A DNA stretch of 64,000 nt from assembly GCA_950106755.1 (NCBI GenBank), contig OX467084.1:30259213-30323212 (forward strand). The letters are read 5' to 3'. Origin of the DNA: Climacium dendroides. Its lineage: Eukaryota; Streptophyta; Bryopsida; Hypnales; Climaciaceae. The position numbers and the translations under genes were made by a program. Below the pieces are notes generated by a model. It saw only the letters and a program-made list of their open reading frames with translations. It searched no databases and was not told where the DNA came from. Within the stretch, counting starts at the first letter, position 1, and each line of letters starts with the position of its first letter. Of this stretch, positions 1-12,570 are shown piece by piece.

Positions 1-2310
1 TCATTTGGTACAAATTCAAAGGAATCTCTCCTTTTCTCTCACTACTTGTTGAGCCTTGGCACTGTTCTATAGTGGGGATCAAGTCACGCTCCCTAAACAT
101 TTCTTTTTCATATGTCCTTTTGAAGTATTTTTTTGTGCCAGGCAACTTGGACAACAATGCAAATGCTCTTACATGCATCCATTGATGATGATGAACCACA
201 ATTACAACAACACCTAGTTCAAAAGCAATGCATATTTGTATGTGAGAAATAAATATTTACATGGTGTCAATGTTAAGAAATTAGTATGGAATAATCTAAT
301 TTCACTATTTTGTGTAGAGGTGAACAAAGTTATGAGCTATTACAGTTGACAAGAAATAATTATAAAAGTTAAATGCTAAGATGTTAACGAAAATTATTTT
401 TCAAAAGGTTCTTATTTGGGTTGGTGAAAATACAAATTTTGAGGGAATACATTATTCCTAATTTTAGCGTTTTTCCAAATGTATTTTTCTACCTTTAATT
501 AAAATTTAGGCATGAAGTACTAATCTTGATAGCCGGATGTGGTATTTTAGCAAAGGCGAGGGATTGAAGTAATGGAAGTGTAGTCAAACTTATGTTTTTT
601 ATTTCACTAGCAGAAGGCAACACAAAAAGTAATTTTCATTGGAGTCAAGAAGATATTTACATCTAATTCATATGGATGAAACACACAAAATGTGAATGAT
701 ATCTCATTTATTCATCCAAATGAAGTGGTACACTCCAAAAATTTGTAGTAGATTAGTTTTTTCATCCATTGCAAAATAGGGAATATATATTGTTGACTGT
801 TCCTTGAAAAAATTTGTATCTTTTATGAAATAAGATAAATCATTCAAATAAAATTGTGGGGCTTTGATCCCTTGAGAATGAGGTGTTCAAATTTTAAACA
901 ATAGATGAATGCAGATACCTCCTATACACACAAAAATGTTTTTTTCATCCATCAATTTTTTGTAGATTCTTGAATTAGTTCTTTAATATTTTTATGGAAA
1001 ATATTCTAAAGAATTTACTGTAGATGTGAATTTGAATAAAAAAGCTAAATAAAAATCTTCAAAAATCTTCAAAAGTCCTCAATTCATAGCATCTACATGG
1101 TTAAGTCTACCATGCTCCTCGCTATTTTAATATTAGATTTAAAAAATGGAATCCTTTGTTTCCTTCTAAAGTGCATTATAAAAAACTGTATAATTTTTGG
1201 TGAAGTTTCTTAGAATGGATTTGAATTTGTTTTTCTTATTTAAATTTGTATACTCATCTTTTCAATTCTACTTTGACCCTTGGAGGACCAAGTGACCATT
1301 CAACAAATGCAAAAATATCCATGTAGAATCACATGAAGTCAATTCTAATTGAATGTTCATAAATTATTTATATAGAGTGTGAGTACGTATCTTTTTGGCA
1401 AGAATATCGTTTATTTCACAATTGATTGCAATGAACATGTTTTTTTTATAATTTATGAACTTTCTATTCTAACTTCAAACACTATAATCTTTCAATCAAC
1501 ATGGTCAAAGATTTTAAAAGTTTTCTATAAATTTCCATAGTAGTCTAGGACAATTTTTTAAGTTAATTTTTTTTTACCTTTCTTCATTTTTGTTTCATTG
1601 CCCTAAAAAGTTGTAGTTTTTGACAAGTTTGTTCTCAATGTGCCTTGATCTTTTAGAGGTTAAAATTGAAACTAATTGAAGGCAAAGTTTCACATAGTAA
1701 TTTTTCTATACTTCTCTTAAAGTATGCATTTAAAAAATTTCAAATCTAACCATTGTATAAAAGGTTATAGAGTTGACTATTTGTATCCAAAAGAAAAATC
1801 ACCATCTAAAATGCTTTTCATTAGGATTAATGAAAGATTGAAATTGTCCATCAATCCAATGAAGTTGATATAATCTAAAAATCTACTTAGATTTAATATC
1901 TAAAATAGGATATAATTACTTTTAATACCTAAAGAAATTCATTAACTTAAATGGGTTTATTAGTCCAAATGGTTTTGACATTTTCTGAACAAGTTCTTAT
2001 GCTTGCACCAAACAAAGTGAGCATTTGTAAGTTGAACTCAAGGAAGGTCCACAATTTTAGGTCCTAGTAACACATCTAAGAGCATCTTCAATGTTTACCT
2101 TCATAAGGGCAAAAAATAATATTATTGTTGAATGAATCACACAAATTGCTTTCATGTGGCTCTAATGGGTACCATGTAACAAGGAGGTCACTACATAAAG
2201 CAAACTAGAACATTTACATTCGTTGCTTAATGCCGTCATCCTATTCTTGGCCCCAATTTTGTTCAGAAAATCATTCAAATCCATTCAAATTATGTTAAAT
2301 TCAATGCATC
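1..2310. other. AT-rich intergenic DNA without recognisable gene
   Basis: No frame holds a convincing coding stretch and no RNA gene is visible. The only structure I can support is a degenerate block at about 880-1020 that resembles 5345-5480: both run from a 'ttcaa.ttttaaacaat' phrase into a poly-T followed by 'atccatca'. It is therefore a low-copy dispersed repeat, otherwise unclassified. Confidence 0.5.
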
Positions 2311-2311
2311 A

Positions 2312-2620
2312 ATGCCAACAAGGAGCAATATGTCAATTCTTTGACGATGAACACTTAAATACCATTGTGTACATGGAAGAGTGGTTGTGAATTGTTTATA
2401 GAATACTCACGACTCTACTCTATGAATGGTTTTGTAATTTTAGGATAGAGCATTTCAAAAATTGACAAAAATTAGAATTTTGAAGTGGAAACTCATAATT
2501 CCACTTGAGTTTGATTTGTGAAACCAGCACGCCCATCTAAAACATATGTGCCCCTTGAAGTTGACGCCAAGATTTTCAAATTGCTAGTTTGCATGGTAAT
2601 GGTAATAGACTTGTGTCACT
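2312..2620 (+). repeat. Dispersed repeat, copy 1 (partner at 23.6 kb)
   Basis: This block aligns by eye with 23598-23885. Shared landmarks in order are 'gtcaattctttga', 'gaacacttaa', 'gttgtttata', 'gactctact', a 'catttcaaaaatt' phrase and 'ttgctagtttgca'. The second copy begins exactly at a TTAA that closes a fold-back element. No coding content or terminal structure was found. Confidence 0.55.
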
Positions 2621-3400
2621 TAGAGCCCTTTGGGGGGCAATATTTTGCCACAGTTCAGTTCCTGTCCTGTCCTCTCCTCTCCTCTCCTCTCCACCTTGGC
2701 AGTCAACCCCATGATGGTAAGCTTGGCCACCACTCCATTGCATGCACCCAGAAACACCCCAACAGCAAACCTCTAGAAGGAAGGAAGGGAAGAAAAAGCC
2801 GGACCCTGAGCCTACAGCAACTCCTCCAACGTGGGTTCCAAGAGGTGAGGTGCCATTGCGTCCCGAGACAACCCTCCCAGCCAGGGCCCAGCCGGGGGCA
2901 CCCCCAAGAGCCTTCCTTCAGTTCCTGTGCTGTAACTTACTGTACTGTAACTGAACTTACTGTCCTGTGGCAGTGCGGGTCTAATGCTCCCCTGGCCCTT
3001 GAAGATGCTCTGCGCCATTATTATTCTACCTTGGCAGAGGAGTAAATCCAGCAGTATCGATGAGGCCATGGGAATTGGTTGATGAATAATTACAGGCCAG
3101 GACACTCCCACCCAAGGCGGTTCAATGCCCCATTTGACCCAAATGCACTGGAGTTTACTTCTGTTGACCTCAAGGCATAAGAAGTGAGCTACAGCACATG
3201 AGGCCTTGCCTCACCTTACCTACGGCTAAGCTTATTGCATTGGGTAGGGTAGGACACACAACCACAAGGAAGCTTAGCTTGTACGCTGGCACTGCTGCAA
3301 GGTAAGGTAAACCAGCCAGCCCATGACAGGCAAACGGCAAACCACCCAACACAGACACCGAGAAAATCACCCATTATACTTGCACATCAACCCATGGCAA
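2510..3400. other. GC-richer island 1
   Basis: Base composition rises sharply compared with its flanks. It carries a CTCCT microsatellite (about 2668-2692) and several short tracts built on ttacct/gtaagg and on cagttcctgt/tactgtac. The open frames here (for example 2518-3045) start at GTG, are low in conserved motifs and match no family I know. Similar vocabulary recurs at 6.05-7.11, 16.2-16.6, 46.6-47.2 and 63.1-63.8 kb, so it may be a decayed dispersed GC-rich repeat. Confidence 0.4.
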
Positions 3401-3614
3401 ACCTCTTTTTGCGGGCTGAGCAAGGCCTCAAGGTCTCCCATACTATGTGCGGGTGCAGGAGTTCTTCCCTTGCCTTTTGCTTTGTTTGGTCTGTTTGTGT
3501 GGTCTTCGTCATGTCAACTCCTTCTTACCAGGCCACTTGTGGTTGGTTGGTTTGTATTTTTTCTCTCGTGGCAATGAAATTCCGTTTCATCTGTTTTAAG
3601 GTAAGAAAGAAAAA
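3400..3614 (+). mobile_element. LINE 3' end fragment
   Basis: The segment ends in a conserved non-LTR retrotransposon tail: 'aggccac', 'tggttggtttgtatttt', then 'caatgaaattccgtttcat', 'tgttttaag' and an A-rich run. The same block follows a real LINE ORF2 C-terminus at 55.2-55.5 kb, which is why I call it a LINE 3' untranslated region. The frame at 3394-3747 across it is only a read-through of this UTR. Confidence 0.7.
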
Positions 3615-4065
3615 AAAAAATGGCAAACATTTGCTAATAAATGAGATTGGGACTTCATTAGGTTGGTTAGTGGTGAAAATCAGTGTCTTAGGTGATGGTG
3701 ATGAAGTTATTAGTGATTACTCTAGAAACTTCTATCTTTCAGTATAAATTCAATATAAGAACTAACTTTTATATCCTTTGTGTATCATGGCCATATTAGG
3801 AAATATTGTGATTGCTTTAAGTGGTAAGATGACCATTATGGGTATGGTTTTTGGTGGTTTGAGGATAGTTTAAAGATTATTTTGGACCAACTAGGTAGCA
3901 CACATCAAAAACTCATAACAAATTTATACTCTTTCAAAAAAATGAAATTTCAATTGCTCTCTCCATTTGTCATGTTTGTCATTATATGAAAAATCAAATC
4001 AAATATTTCATAGCCATTCTCCCTATCATAGCTTGCTTTACATTAGTCCCCATGGCCTTGCAGTA
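3615..4065. other. Anonymous AT-rich stretch
   Basis: It follows the LINE poly-A and precedes a TTAA-family element. No gene, tandem repeat or inverted repeat was recognised. Confidence 0.4.
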
Positions 4066-4724
4066 AACAAGGCAACTGCACTTCACAAGGTCACATTTGT
4101 ATGAAAAAATGTGCATATTGTTGGTGCTTCTTTGGATTCATTCTTTAAGAAAAATTGGTTACATGTTTGAAAATTTTCAAATTACTTGAGCTTATATAAA
4201 ATGTAGGAAAAAGTAGAGAACAATTCAAAATACAAAATTGTTAGGAATTTAATTATTCACTTGAAAAATTCCAATCCCAATGATTGTAATGTTGTAATAA
4301 AAAAATTATATTCTATTATTTTTATTTTCAAAAATATAGAAAATTGAGTCCAATAAACTACTTCAAAGTTTATTTTAGAGTAGAAGATTCATAACTACCC
4401 ACAATTAAAATTCCTCATAGCTTTCATCTCATCAATCAAAATGGAATGATTAAAAGCTTTCTAAGTGTACATAAATCTAGAACTCGATCTAGAAAACCAA
4501 TTTGGAATTTTTATTTCTAAAAAAAATAGTTGCCTAAAGATCAATGAAAATTACATGTTATACAATACCTTTTTAACCATGTAGCCAAAAGTTATGAAAA
4601 TTGAAAGCTTTTCCTAAAGCACATCTAGTATGAAAAATTTAAAGAAAAAATAAAAAAATAAAAATTGTAGCGAACTACCCAAAATTGTTGTGTTGCTAAA
4701 AAACGGTGTTTGTTCCTTTAGGGG
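4066..4724 (+). mobile_element. TTAA-family composite element (R3), 5'-truncated
   Basis: The stretch aligns with the R3 elements at 19.4-20.1, 50.8-51.4 and 62.1-63.1 kb ('caaggcaactgcacttcacaagg', 'ccaatcccaatgattgtaatgttgtaat' in pieces). Its right part is one arm of the fold-back family. It ends in CCTTTAGGGG followed by TTAA (4725-4728), the shared terminus of this group. The left terminus is missing. It is non-coding. Confidence 0.65.
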
Positions 4725-4728
4725 TTAA

Positions 4729-6049
4729 TCCTTAAAGGATGTTTCCATTAGGAGGTTGGAAGGATCTAAGCCTATAGTTCTATAAACAATGAAAATATAA
4801 TTGGACCTTCTAGACCTTAAATTAGAGCTTTCTTTTTTGCATGTAAGGTCAAGCCACCCATAATCGATCAAATAAACAATTGTGGACATGATTTAGAGTA
4901 GTGCAAGGCAAAGCAAATATTTTTGGAGGTACAAAGATAAAAGTGATGGAGATTGCTAAAACTTTGGTAATTTAATTGCTTGAACTGAAATTACTATGAA
5001 TTTTGAAAGGCAGAATTTGATTTGAATTCATATTCAATGTCTAGAGTCATCCAATTTCGACCATTCATGAATTACTTTGGGATATGTTTCATGGCCTTAC
5101 TAGTCCCAATATTGGAAAGGAGAAAAAAAACATTTACAACTTTGGTTGGAAATTTCTTCCAATCTTAGAACCTTAAAAATAATTACACCCTATAGGTTGG
5201 ATATGGACCTTTGGTCAAGAATGGGTGGTCCTACTTTATGTCACATTAGGATTTCAAAGGATTTTATCGTCTTTGTCCTTGGTCAACGTGGATGGACCTC
5301 CAATTCTAGTGGACAATGAAAATGGACTCTAACTTACCTAAAGGACCAAGTGTTCAATTTTTAAACAATGTATGAACACAAATACATCCCAAGTACACAT
5401 GAGTTTTTTTTTTAATCCATCACTTTTTTTAAGATTCACATGTTAGCTTAGTTTTTTTTAACATTTATATGGTATAGATTCCAAAGCTTTGCAAATATTG
5501 CGTTATTCAATAGGTATTGATAGGTTTAGCTCCATAAAGTAACTTTTTTCATTTCAAAAAATGACCCTTCACAAACCACTTGAATTTAAAAGTAACATTA
5601 GAGGGGATTTGAAGCCATGGGAGGGTTGTTTCAAGTTTGTTCCCTAGGTTGTGAATGAGTTAGAATATTTAATAAATTTCAAAAATAAATAGAAACTCAA
5701 ATTTAAAAAAATATCAATTTATTAAATAAATAAATAATATTATCTGATGTGGCATGGTTGTGGCCATGTCAAATTGTTGATTAGGCAAAGTTCTTATTGT
5801 TCTTTGCAATCTAGGAACTCTTAGAAACTTGTAGTCTTGTTTTGTCTCCAAAAATCATTTGGTGGTGAATAAAAATCTTCAAAAATCACTATAATTAGAT
5901 TGTGTCATTTTGAACTTCAAGAATTTTTTCCAAGAGTTTTGGTAGAAATCACAAAATGTTGAGCCTACAATCAGTTTGAGAAGGAATTTTCAAATTTTGG
6001 CTTCGAATTTTTATTGAAATACAGAAATTGCCAATATCTACATGGACTT
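4729..6049. other. AT-rich DNA with one degenerate repeat
   Basis: The block at about 5345-5480 is a diverged copy of 880-1020. No gene was found; the rest is anonymous. Confidence 0.4.
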
Positions 6050-7112
6050 GGACTGAGCTTCTTGGATCAGATGGGTCCTGCCATGAACGCATGCCCTTCA
6101 GTTGCATTGAACTAGAAGTCCGTCCTTTGATTTCTTTCCGCCTAAGGGAAGAGTGAGATTCCCAACCCTAAGGTCTGGTGCCCCTGTCCAGAGCACCTAC
6201 AGCAACTGAAGGTATTGGGTATCCACAACTGAAGCACAGACTGCAGGTCTCTTAACTGTCTGCAGGGACTGAATGAAGTTACTTTACTTACAGTAGGTTA
6301 TGTAGCCCATTTCCTTGATGAGCCAACTCCCGCCTTGATGAGCCAGCATTATAACTTTTGTTATTCTGTCCTGCAGAGGGAATGCTCAAGAGGATTGACT
6401 CTCCTCTCCTCTCCTCCCGCTGTCCCTATGCATGTGTCCACATAACTTAACACAAGCCTATTAGACCCAATGATAACTTCATGGGGTGTGTGGGGCTTCA
6501 ATGGTGGTGTGGTGGACGAGCAATTCGGCTGTTCAGTTGTCTGCTGGTGTGGTCTGGTCTGGTTCAGAAGCCTATTACCTCACTCATAATAAGATACTGT
6601 TTTTCCCAGCTCTTCACATTCTAAGCTTCCAACGGAACTGCGCTCCACTGGTGCCAGTGAGCATTTGGTACACTAGCACTCTGGCAGGCCAGCAGGCAAT
6701 GAGTGGGGTGCAGTAGCTTCAGTTGCCTTGCCTTGCGCGGATTGGGCCTTGTGGCCGTCTTCCTTACCCAGTAGGGATAGGGATAGGACATCATTGAAGT
6801 TACCTTACCTTACCTGCAGTAGGTAACTGAAGGCCTTTTGGGGCGGTGAGACAACTGAAGATGCTTTCTGGCATTCAGTATTTCAGTGGACGCGCTCAGT
6901 GGAGGAGGATCCTCCATTATGATCAAGGCGAACTGGCCGTTAAAATCCTTCATTGGGTAATCTCAAGCTCTGGAGCAATGAACTTTAGTTGCAAGAATAT
7001 GTGCAACAGACGAACAGAGAAGTCAGACGAGGGCGGGAGGAAGGGGGGGAACTCACTCATCAGCATTTCTGCATGCAACTTAAAACTTTTTAATAAGCTA
7101 GCATTGACATCA
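6050..7112. other. GC-richer island 2
   Basis: This is a locally GC-rich stretch with a CTCCT microsatellite (about 6401-6418) and repeated gttacctt/cttacctgcagtagg phrases near 6280-6300 and 6800-6830. Two small open frames (6486-6716, 6846-7121) show no family motif. Composition and motif vocabulary match islands at 2.5, 16.2, 46.6 and 63.1 kb. Confidence 0.4.
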
Positions 7113-7118
7113 TCATCG

Positions 7119-7490
7119 TAGAACTACCCATCACCACACAGATTTTCTATCTAGGGACTTTGGAGAAGCTATTTATTTGCCAGCTCTCATATTTGGCAGA
7201 GATTGAATTGCTTGAGAGAAGTCAATTGCAAAAAGAAGGAAGACATTTTGACAAGAATTTTATTTTATTTTATTTTGCAAAGCTAAAATGTTAAACTATG
7301 AGTAGACCCTTGTTGAAGCATGACCAAACCATTGTTCAAGTGTGGGCTGATGTATCTGCTCCCCAAGTGCATTGCCATCATGATAAAGGATTAATAAGAT
7401 TGTGGTAATAGATGGGCCAATGATGGAAATGGAAGGAACCTGTAGGTGGCGGAATTGGGTAGATGGTAGTTTTGGGCAATTCGACCTTAG
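7119..7490 (+). repeat. Dispersed repeat R6, copy 1
   Basis: It is similar to 15472-16165. Both begin 'gtagaactac', pass 'gctaaaatgttaaac', 'gagtagaccc' and 'aagattgtggtaata', and continue into 'cctgtaggtggcggaattggg'. The second copy is interrupted by a MITE at the 'ggtaata' site, so this copy is its empty-site counterpart. The last 100 bp lie inside the tandem duplication. Confidence 0.7.
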
Positions 7491-7611
7491 TCCACGCCAA
7501 AAGCCTCGTGGTAGACTTAGACTCGGGTGCTTTTTGATGAAGGAACAACATCCCCATTGTGTCCCACTCAATACCTTTGGTGAAAAGTCAAACTTCTCAA
7601 AATCAGCTTCA

Positions 7612-8363
7612 CCTCCAAAGGATCAAGGCCTTTTCTGCCAAAAAAACATTCAAAACCACCATTTCTATAGCAAAGAGCAAAAAAATTTAAATCTTTATGG
7701 CGGTTCATTTTTGCAATAAAAAAATATTGAGGTTTAAATCTTTAAGGCAAGGAATTGAGTTGAGAGTTGAGGGAAAAATAATAATTTAAAAAAACAACCA
7801 ATTTTCATTCTTCAAAAAATTGTTAAATAGAAGTAGGTATGAGATAGAAGGAAAATCTAAGTTATTATGATCTCTAAAATAGAATTAAAATGCACTAAAC
7901 CCAATGGTGAAATTGTTCTAAGAAGCAAACTAAACCACATGGAACTTTTTTTTAACTATAAAAATTGCATTCGAAAATGAATCCTACAAGTTATTTTTTC
8001 AAGAAGATGCTCTAATTGTCCAAAAAACAAGATTGTCCATAACTTTCTCATAACAAATCCAAATGGAATGAATCAAAGCTTTCCATGTAGACAAAAATAT
8101 AATCTATGAGAAAAAAATTTAACATTTAACATTTCAAATTTGTTTTTGCTAACCCCTCTCCTCTATTTTGAGCTTATTTGGGTATAATTTTTGTTCCCAG
8201 GCATTGATTGAAAAAAAATTCAGCCCATAGGTATATTCCTATAAAACTAATCAGATTTTCTATCTTCAAAAAAAGTTTCAAAAAATCATGACAAAAACTT
8301 CAGCCCATAGGTACATGCTTGAAATCCCATTTGTCCCTTGAAGGGACAATGGTCTTTTAGGGT
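7612..8363 (-). mobile_element. TTAA-family element R1 (reverse orientation)
   Basis: It aligns in reverse with the complete R1 element at 13639-14547. Its right terminus is CTTTTAGGG before TTTAA (TTAA at 8364-8367); next to it is the subterminal palindrome 'tgtcccttgaagggaca'. The left terminus is decayed (TTCACCTCCAAAGG). It abuts an R4 element on the same TTAA. It is non-coding. Confidence 0.65.
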
Positions 8364-8367
8364 TTAA

Positions 8368-9317
8368 CCTCTACAAGATTGTGGAATTTTTTTTAGAGAG
8401 ACATTGTCAAAAACTACATTTTTTGGTATGTTATTTGAAAATGAAAATTGAAACTTTGAAACTTCAACTATACTAAATTAAAATAAAGTATTTGACCAAA
8501 GCATGGAAAAATTTTCAGCCCATTTGACCACTTGGATTGAAAGGTTATAAAATTTGAAGTGAAAAAAACAACTTTTTTTCATTCTTGTGAAATAGGGTTA
8601 GCACACTTTGGACCCTCTTGGAATACAAATTTTGCTTTATATTAATATAGAAATGAAGATTTTGACCATCTATAAATATATAATCTTAGATTCACTCGTA
8701 AAGTTTTTTAGAAACAACTGATATGTTTAGTTTATACCAAATCAATTTGTAATGCAAGGAGGTTAAGTGAATTGGCAATACATGGGTCATTTTTTGATGA
8801 TTTTTTGTGCAATGAGGAAATTTTTTATTTGAAATCCGAATGGTGTAAACATTTGATATACATTTGGAACATGTAAAATAAATTTCAAGGATTTTGACTT
8901 CACAAATTGCAAGATAATAAGACTTGAAGTTAGAAGAAAACGTTTTTTTAACCGCCCTAATATAGCTAACAAAATTTGACTCCTCTTAAAATGAAATTTG
9001 AAGACTAAAATTCATTTTTTTTGGACGATTGTATGCCATATTTTATTAGTTTAATACATGCCAAATTTCTAAAGTTGATGAGCTTTTTTGCAAAAGATTC
9101 TCTAAAGATTTTCAAATTGCTCCAGCTACCCCAAAAGTTTAGGGTAGTATAACTTTTGATTTGGACACTTGATTGGAAAAAATATTTAGTTTTTCACCAA
9201 AGAGGTACATATTTGTACATAGTGCCCAAATTTCATGAACATCCAACCCAAATTGACTTTGTAGAAAGCTACCTAAGATTTCTTGTGCATGTTGAACAAT
9301 GCTTGGTTCTTTAAGCG
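8368..9317 (-). mobile_element. TTAA-family element R4 (reverse orientation), 950 bp
   Basis: Bounded by TTAA at 8364-8367 and at 9318-9321, it aligns in reverse with 49783-50733, which is almost exactly the same length (951 bp). The termini are decayed versions of CCCCTAAAGG. It has no coding capacity and no transposase. Confidence 0.65.
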
Positions 9318-9703
9318 TTAATATTCTTTGCCTTTACTATTTTTTGTCTTCAAAATTTTTAATCTATTGATAATCATGACCTCAAAATGATTTGATTAGA
9401 CACCAGAAAAATTGGTTGCACTCTACAATCTAAAGGGTCCAAAGGTTTTTTTTCCCAAGCCTAGTTGAAAAATCCCCACAGTGTGATTAGAGTGGGGTTT
9501 GATTGACAACCTCCTATGTTCTCCTAATATCCCAAGCTCATTTGGTGAGTAGAGGTGTTGAAGGTTTAAGGTAATTGCACCCTAATTATGATTGACTCTT
9601 TTTTGAAATCAATCCTTCAAGATTCTTGCCTTAAATGTACAACCTTTGTTCTTAAGAGACTATAATAGCTTTTAGGTGCACCTTACTTCACCACATTTTT
9701 TTT

Positions 9704-9760
9704 AAACAAAAAAAAATGGAGTTTCATTGCAAAAGGGTGAAATACAAAACAACCAACTAC
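9704..9760 (-). mobile_element. LINE 3' tail remnant, minus strand
   Basis: Read on the minus strand this gives 'ggttgttttgtattt', then 'gcaatgaaactccat' and a T/A-rich end, the same 3' signature as at 3.55 and 55.44 kb. Only about 60 bp remain. Confidence 0.5.
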
Positions 9761-10212
9761 TTTGAAAATTAATAGTTTTCTCATTTGGTGTCAAAAAAAT
9801 GCATAAGAAGAGAATCTAAAATCTTTTTTTGACTTCTAAGAACATCAAACAAAAATTAGGCAACTTAACAATAGGAACAATGTTTAAATACTTATTTGGA
9901 GACATTTAGGTGTAATTACTTTACATATGTATACATAACTAACTTATAAATAGGGCCATTGTATATACACTTGAATCCAAACCAAGGAAATATTAATAAG
10001 ATTGTGGTAATAGATGGGCCAATGATGGAAATGGAAGGAACCTGTAGGTGGCGGAATTGGGTAGATGGTAGTTTTGGGCAATTCGACCTTAGTCCACGCC
10101 AAAAGCCTCATGGTGGATTCATACTCGGGTACTTTTTGATGAAGGAACAATGTCCCATTGTATCCCACTCAATACCTTTGGTGAAAAGTCAAACTTCTCA
10201 AAATCAGCTTCA

Positions 10213-10936
10213 CCTCCAAAGGATCAAGGCCTTTTTTGCCAAAAAACACTCAAAATAACCATTTCTATAGCAAAGAGCAAAAAAATTTAAATCTTTATGG
10301 CGTTTCATTTTTGCAATAAAAAAATATTGAGGTTTAAATCTTTAAGGCAAGGAAATGAGTTGAGAGTCAAGGGGAAAAAATAATTTAAAAAAAAACTAAT
10401 TTTCATTCTTCAAAAAATTGTTAAATAGAAGTAGGTATGAGATAGAAGGAAAATCTAAGTTATTAAGATCTCTAAAATAGAATTAAAATGCACTAATCCC
10501 AATGGTGAAATTGTTCAAGAAGCAAACTAAACCACATGGAACTTTTTTTTAACTGTAAAAATTGCATTAAAAAATGAATCCTACAAATTATTTTTTCAAG
10601 AAGATGCTCTAATTGTCTAAAAAACAAGATTGTCCACAATTTTCTTATAACAAATCCAAAGGGAATGAATCAAAGCTTTCCATGTAGACAAAAATATAAT
10701 TTATGAGAAAAAAATTTAAAAAATTTAAATTTTGAATTTGTTTTTGCTAACCCCTCTCCCCTATTTTGAGCTTATTTGGGTATAATTTTTGTTCCCAGGC
10801 ATTGATTGAAAAAACATTATATTCCTATAAAACTAATCAGATTTTCTATTTTCAAAAAATCGTGACAAAAATTTCAGCCCATAGGTACATGCTTGAAATC
10901 CCATTTGTCCCTTGAAGGGATAATGGTCTTTTAGGG
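10213..10936 (-). mobile_element. TTAA-family element R1 in copy B
   Basis: This is the counterpart of 7612-8363 inside the second duplication copy. The TTAA on the right is mutated to ATAA (10937-10940), showing that decay continued after duplication. Confidence 0.6.
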
Positions 10937-10940
10937 ATAA

Positions 10941-11893
10941 ACCTCTACAAGATTGTGGGTTTTTCTTAGGGAGACATTGTCAAAAACTACATTTTTTGGT
11001 ATGTTATTTGAAAATGAAAATTGAAACTTTGAAACTTCAACTATACTAAATTAAAGTAAAGTATTTGACCAAAGCATGGAAAATTTTTCAGCCCATTTGA
11101 CCACTTGGATTGAAAGGTTATAAAATTTGAAGTGAAAAAAAAGAACCTTTTTTTCATTCTTGTGAAATAGGGTTAGCACACTTTGGACCCTCTTGGAATA
11201 CAAATTTTGCTTTATATTAATATAGAAATGAGGATTTTGACCATCTATAAGTATATGATCTTAGATTCACTCGTAAAGTTTTTTAGAAACAACTGAGATG
11301 TTTAGTTTATACCAAATCATTTTGCAATGCAAGGAGGTTAAGTGAATTGGCAATACATGGGTCATTTTTTGATGATTTTTTGTGCAATGAGGAAATTTTT
11401 TATTTGAAATCTGAATGGTGTAAAATTAGAAATAAACATTCAAAACATGTAAAATAAATTTCAAGGATTTTGACTTCACAAATTGCAAGATAATAAGACT
11501 TGAAGTGAGAAGAAAACGTTTTTTTAACCGCCCTAATATAGCTAACAAAATTTGACTCCTCTTAAAATGAAATTTGAAGACTAAAATTTGTTTTTTTGGA
11601 TGATTGTATGCCATATTTTATTAGTTTAATACATGCCAAATTTCTAAAGTTGATGAGCTTTTTTGCAAAAGATTCTCTAAAGATTTTCAAATTGCTCCAA
11701 CTACCCCTAAAGTTTAGGGTAGTATAACTTTTAATTTGGACACTTGATTGGAAAAAAAATTTAGTTTTTCACCCAAGAGGTACATTTTTGTACATAGTGC
11801 CCAAATTTCATGAACATCCAACCCAAATTGACTTTGTAGGAAGCTACCTAAGATTTCTTGTGCATGTTGAATAGACGCTTGGTTCATTAAGCG
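10941..11893 (-). mobile_element. TTAA-family element R4 in copy B
   Basis: This is the counterpart of 8368-9317, ending at TTAA 11894-11897 after the decayed terminus 'cattaagcg'. It is non-coding. Confidence 0.6.
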
Positions 11894-12278
11894 TTAATAT
11901 TCTTTGCCTTTACTATTTTTCCTCTTCAAAATTTTTAATCCATTGATAATCATGACCTCAAGGTGATTTGATTAGACACTAGAAAAATTGGTTTCACTCC
12001 ACAATCTAAAGGGCCCAAAGGTTTTTTTTCTAAGCCTAGTTGAAAAATCCCCACACTATGATTAGAGTGGGGTTTGATTGACAACCTCCTACATTCTCCT
12101 AATATCCCAAGTTCATTTGGTGAGTAGAGGTGTTGAAGGTTTAAGGTATTTGCACCCTAATTATGATTGACTCTTTTTTGAAATCAATCCTTCAAGATTC
12201 TTGCCTTAAATGTACAACCTCTGTTCTTAAGAGACTATAATAGCTTTTAGGTGCACCTTACTTCACCACATTTTTTTT

Positions 12279-12336
12279 AAACAAAAAAAAATGGAGTTTC
12301 ATTGCAAAAGGGTGAAATACAAAACAATCAACTACT
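12279..12336 (-). mobile_element. LINE 3' tail remnant in copy B
   Basis: This is the duplicate of the 9704-9760 fragment, read on the minus strand: gtattt, then gcaatgaaactcc and a poly-T/A run. Confidence 0.5.
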
Positions 12337-12570
12337 TTGAAAATTAATAGTTTTCTCATTTGGTGTCAAAAAAAATGCATAAGAAGAGAATCTAAAATCT
12401 TTTTTTGACTTCTAAGAACATCAAACAAAAATTAGGCAACTTAACAATAGGAACAATATTTAAATACTTATTTGGAGACATTTAGGTGTAATTACTTTAC
12501 ATATGTATACATAACTAACTTATAAATAGGGCCATTGTATATACACTTGAATCCAAACCAAGGAGATATT

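Larger units (their letters stand above)
7391..9992 (+). repeat. Tandem duplication, copy A (2.6 kb)
   Basis: The whole interval is repeated directly downstream at 9993-12570 with only scattered substitutions and small indels. Copy A carries two short segments that differ in B: a duplicated 'cagcccataggta' phrase (8221-8310) and a different patch at about 8842-8875. The unit contains one reversed R1 element, one reversed R4 element and a LINE tail, all shared, so they predate the duplication. The junction shows short homology (attaa). Confidence 0.93.
9993..12570 (+). repeat. Tandem duplication, copy B
   Basis: This is the second copy of the 2.6-kb unit, directly abutting copy A. Its right end 'ccaaggagatatt' corresponds to the end of A at about 9980-9992. 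High similarity over the whole length, including non-functional TTAA-element sequence, indicates a recent event. There is no internal domain between the copies, so they are not the LTRs of one element. Confidence 0.93.

Noticed and set aside
2518..3747. Open frames in the first GC-rich island and across the LINE tail
   Set aside because: They start at GTG or ATG by chance in a GC-richer stretch, contain no domain motif, and the last one reads through a LINE 3' UTR and its poly-A.
7402..7719. Frames 7402-7719 and 9959-10258 as a duplicated gene
   Set aside because: They lie in repeat R6 and a decayed TTAA element, and a third copy of the region is broken by a MITE and out of frame.
7391..12570. 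The 2.6-kb direct repeats as LTRs of one retrotransposon
   Set aside because: The copies abut with no internal domain, do not have TG...CA ends, and enclose complete older elements; tandem duplication explains them better.
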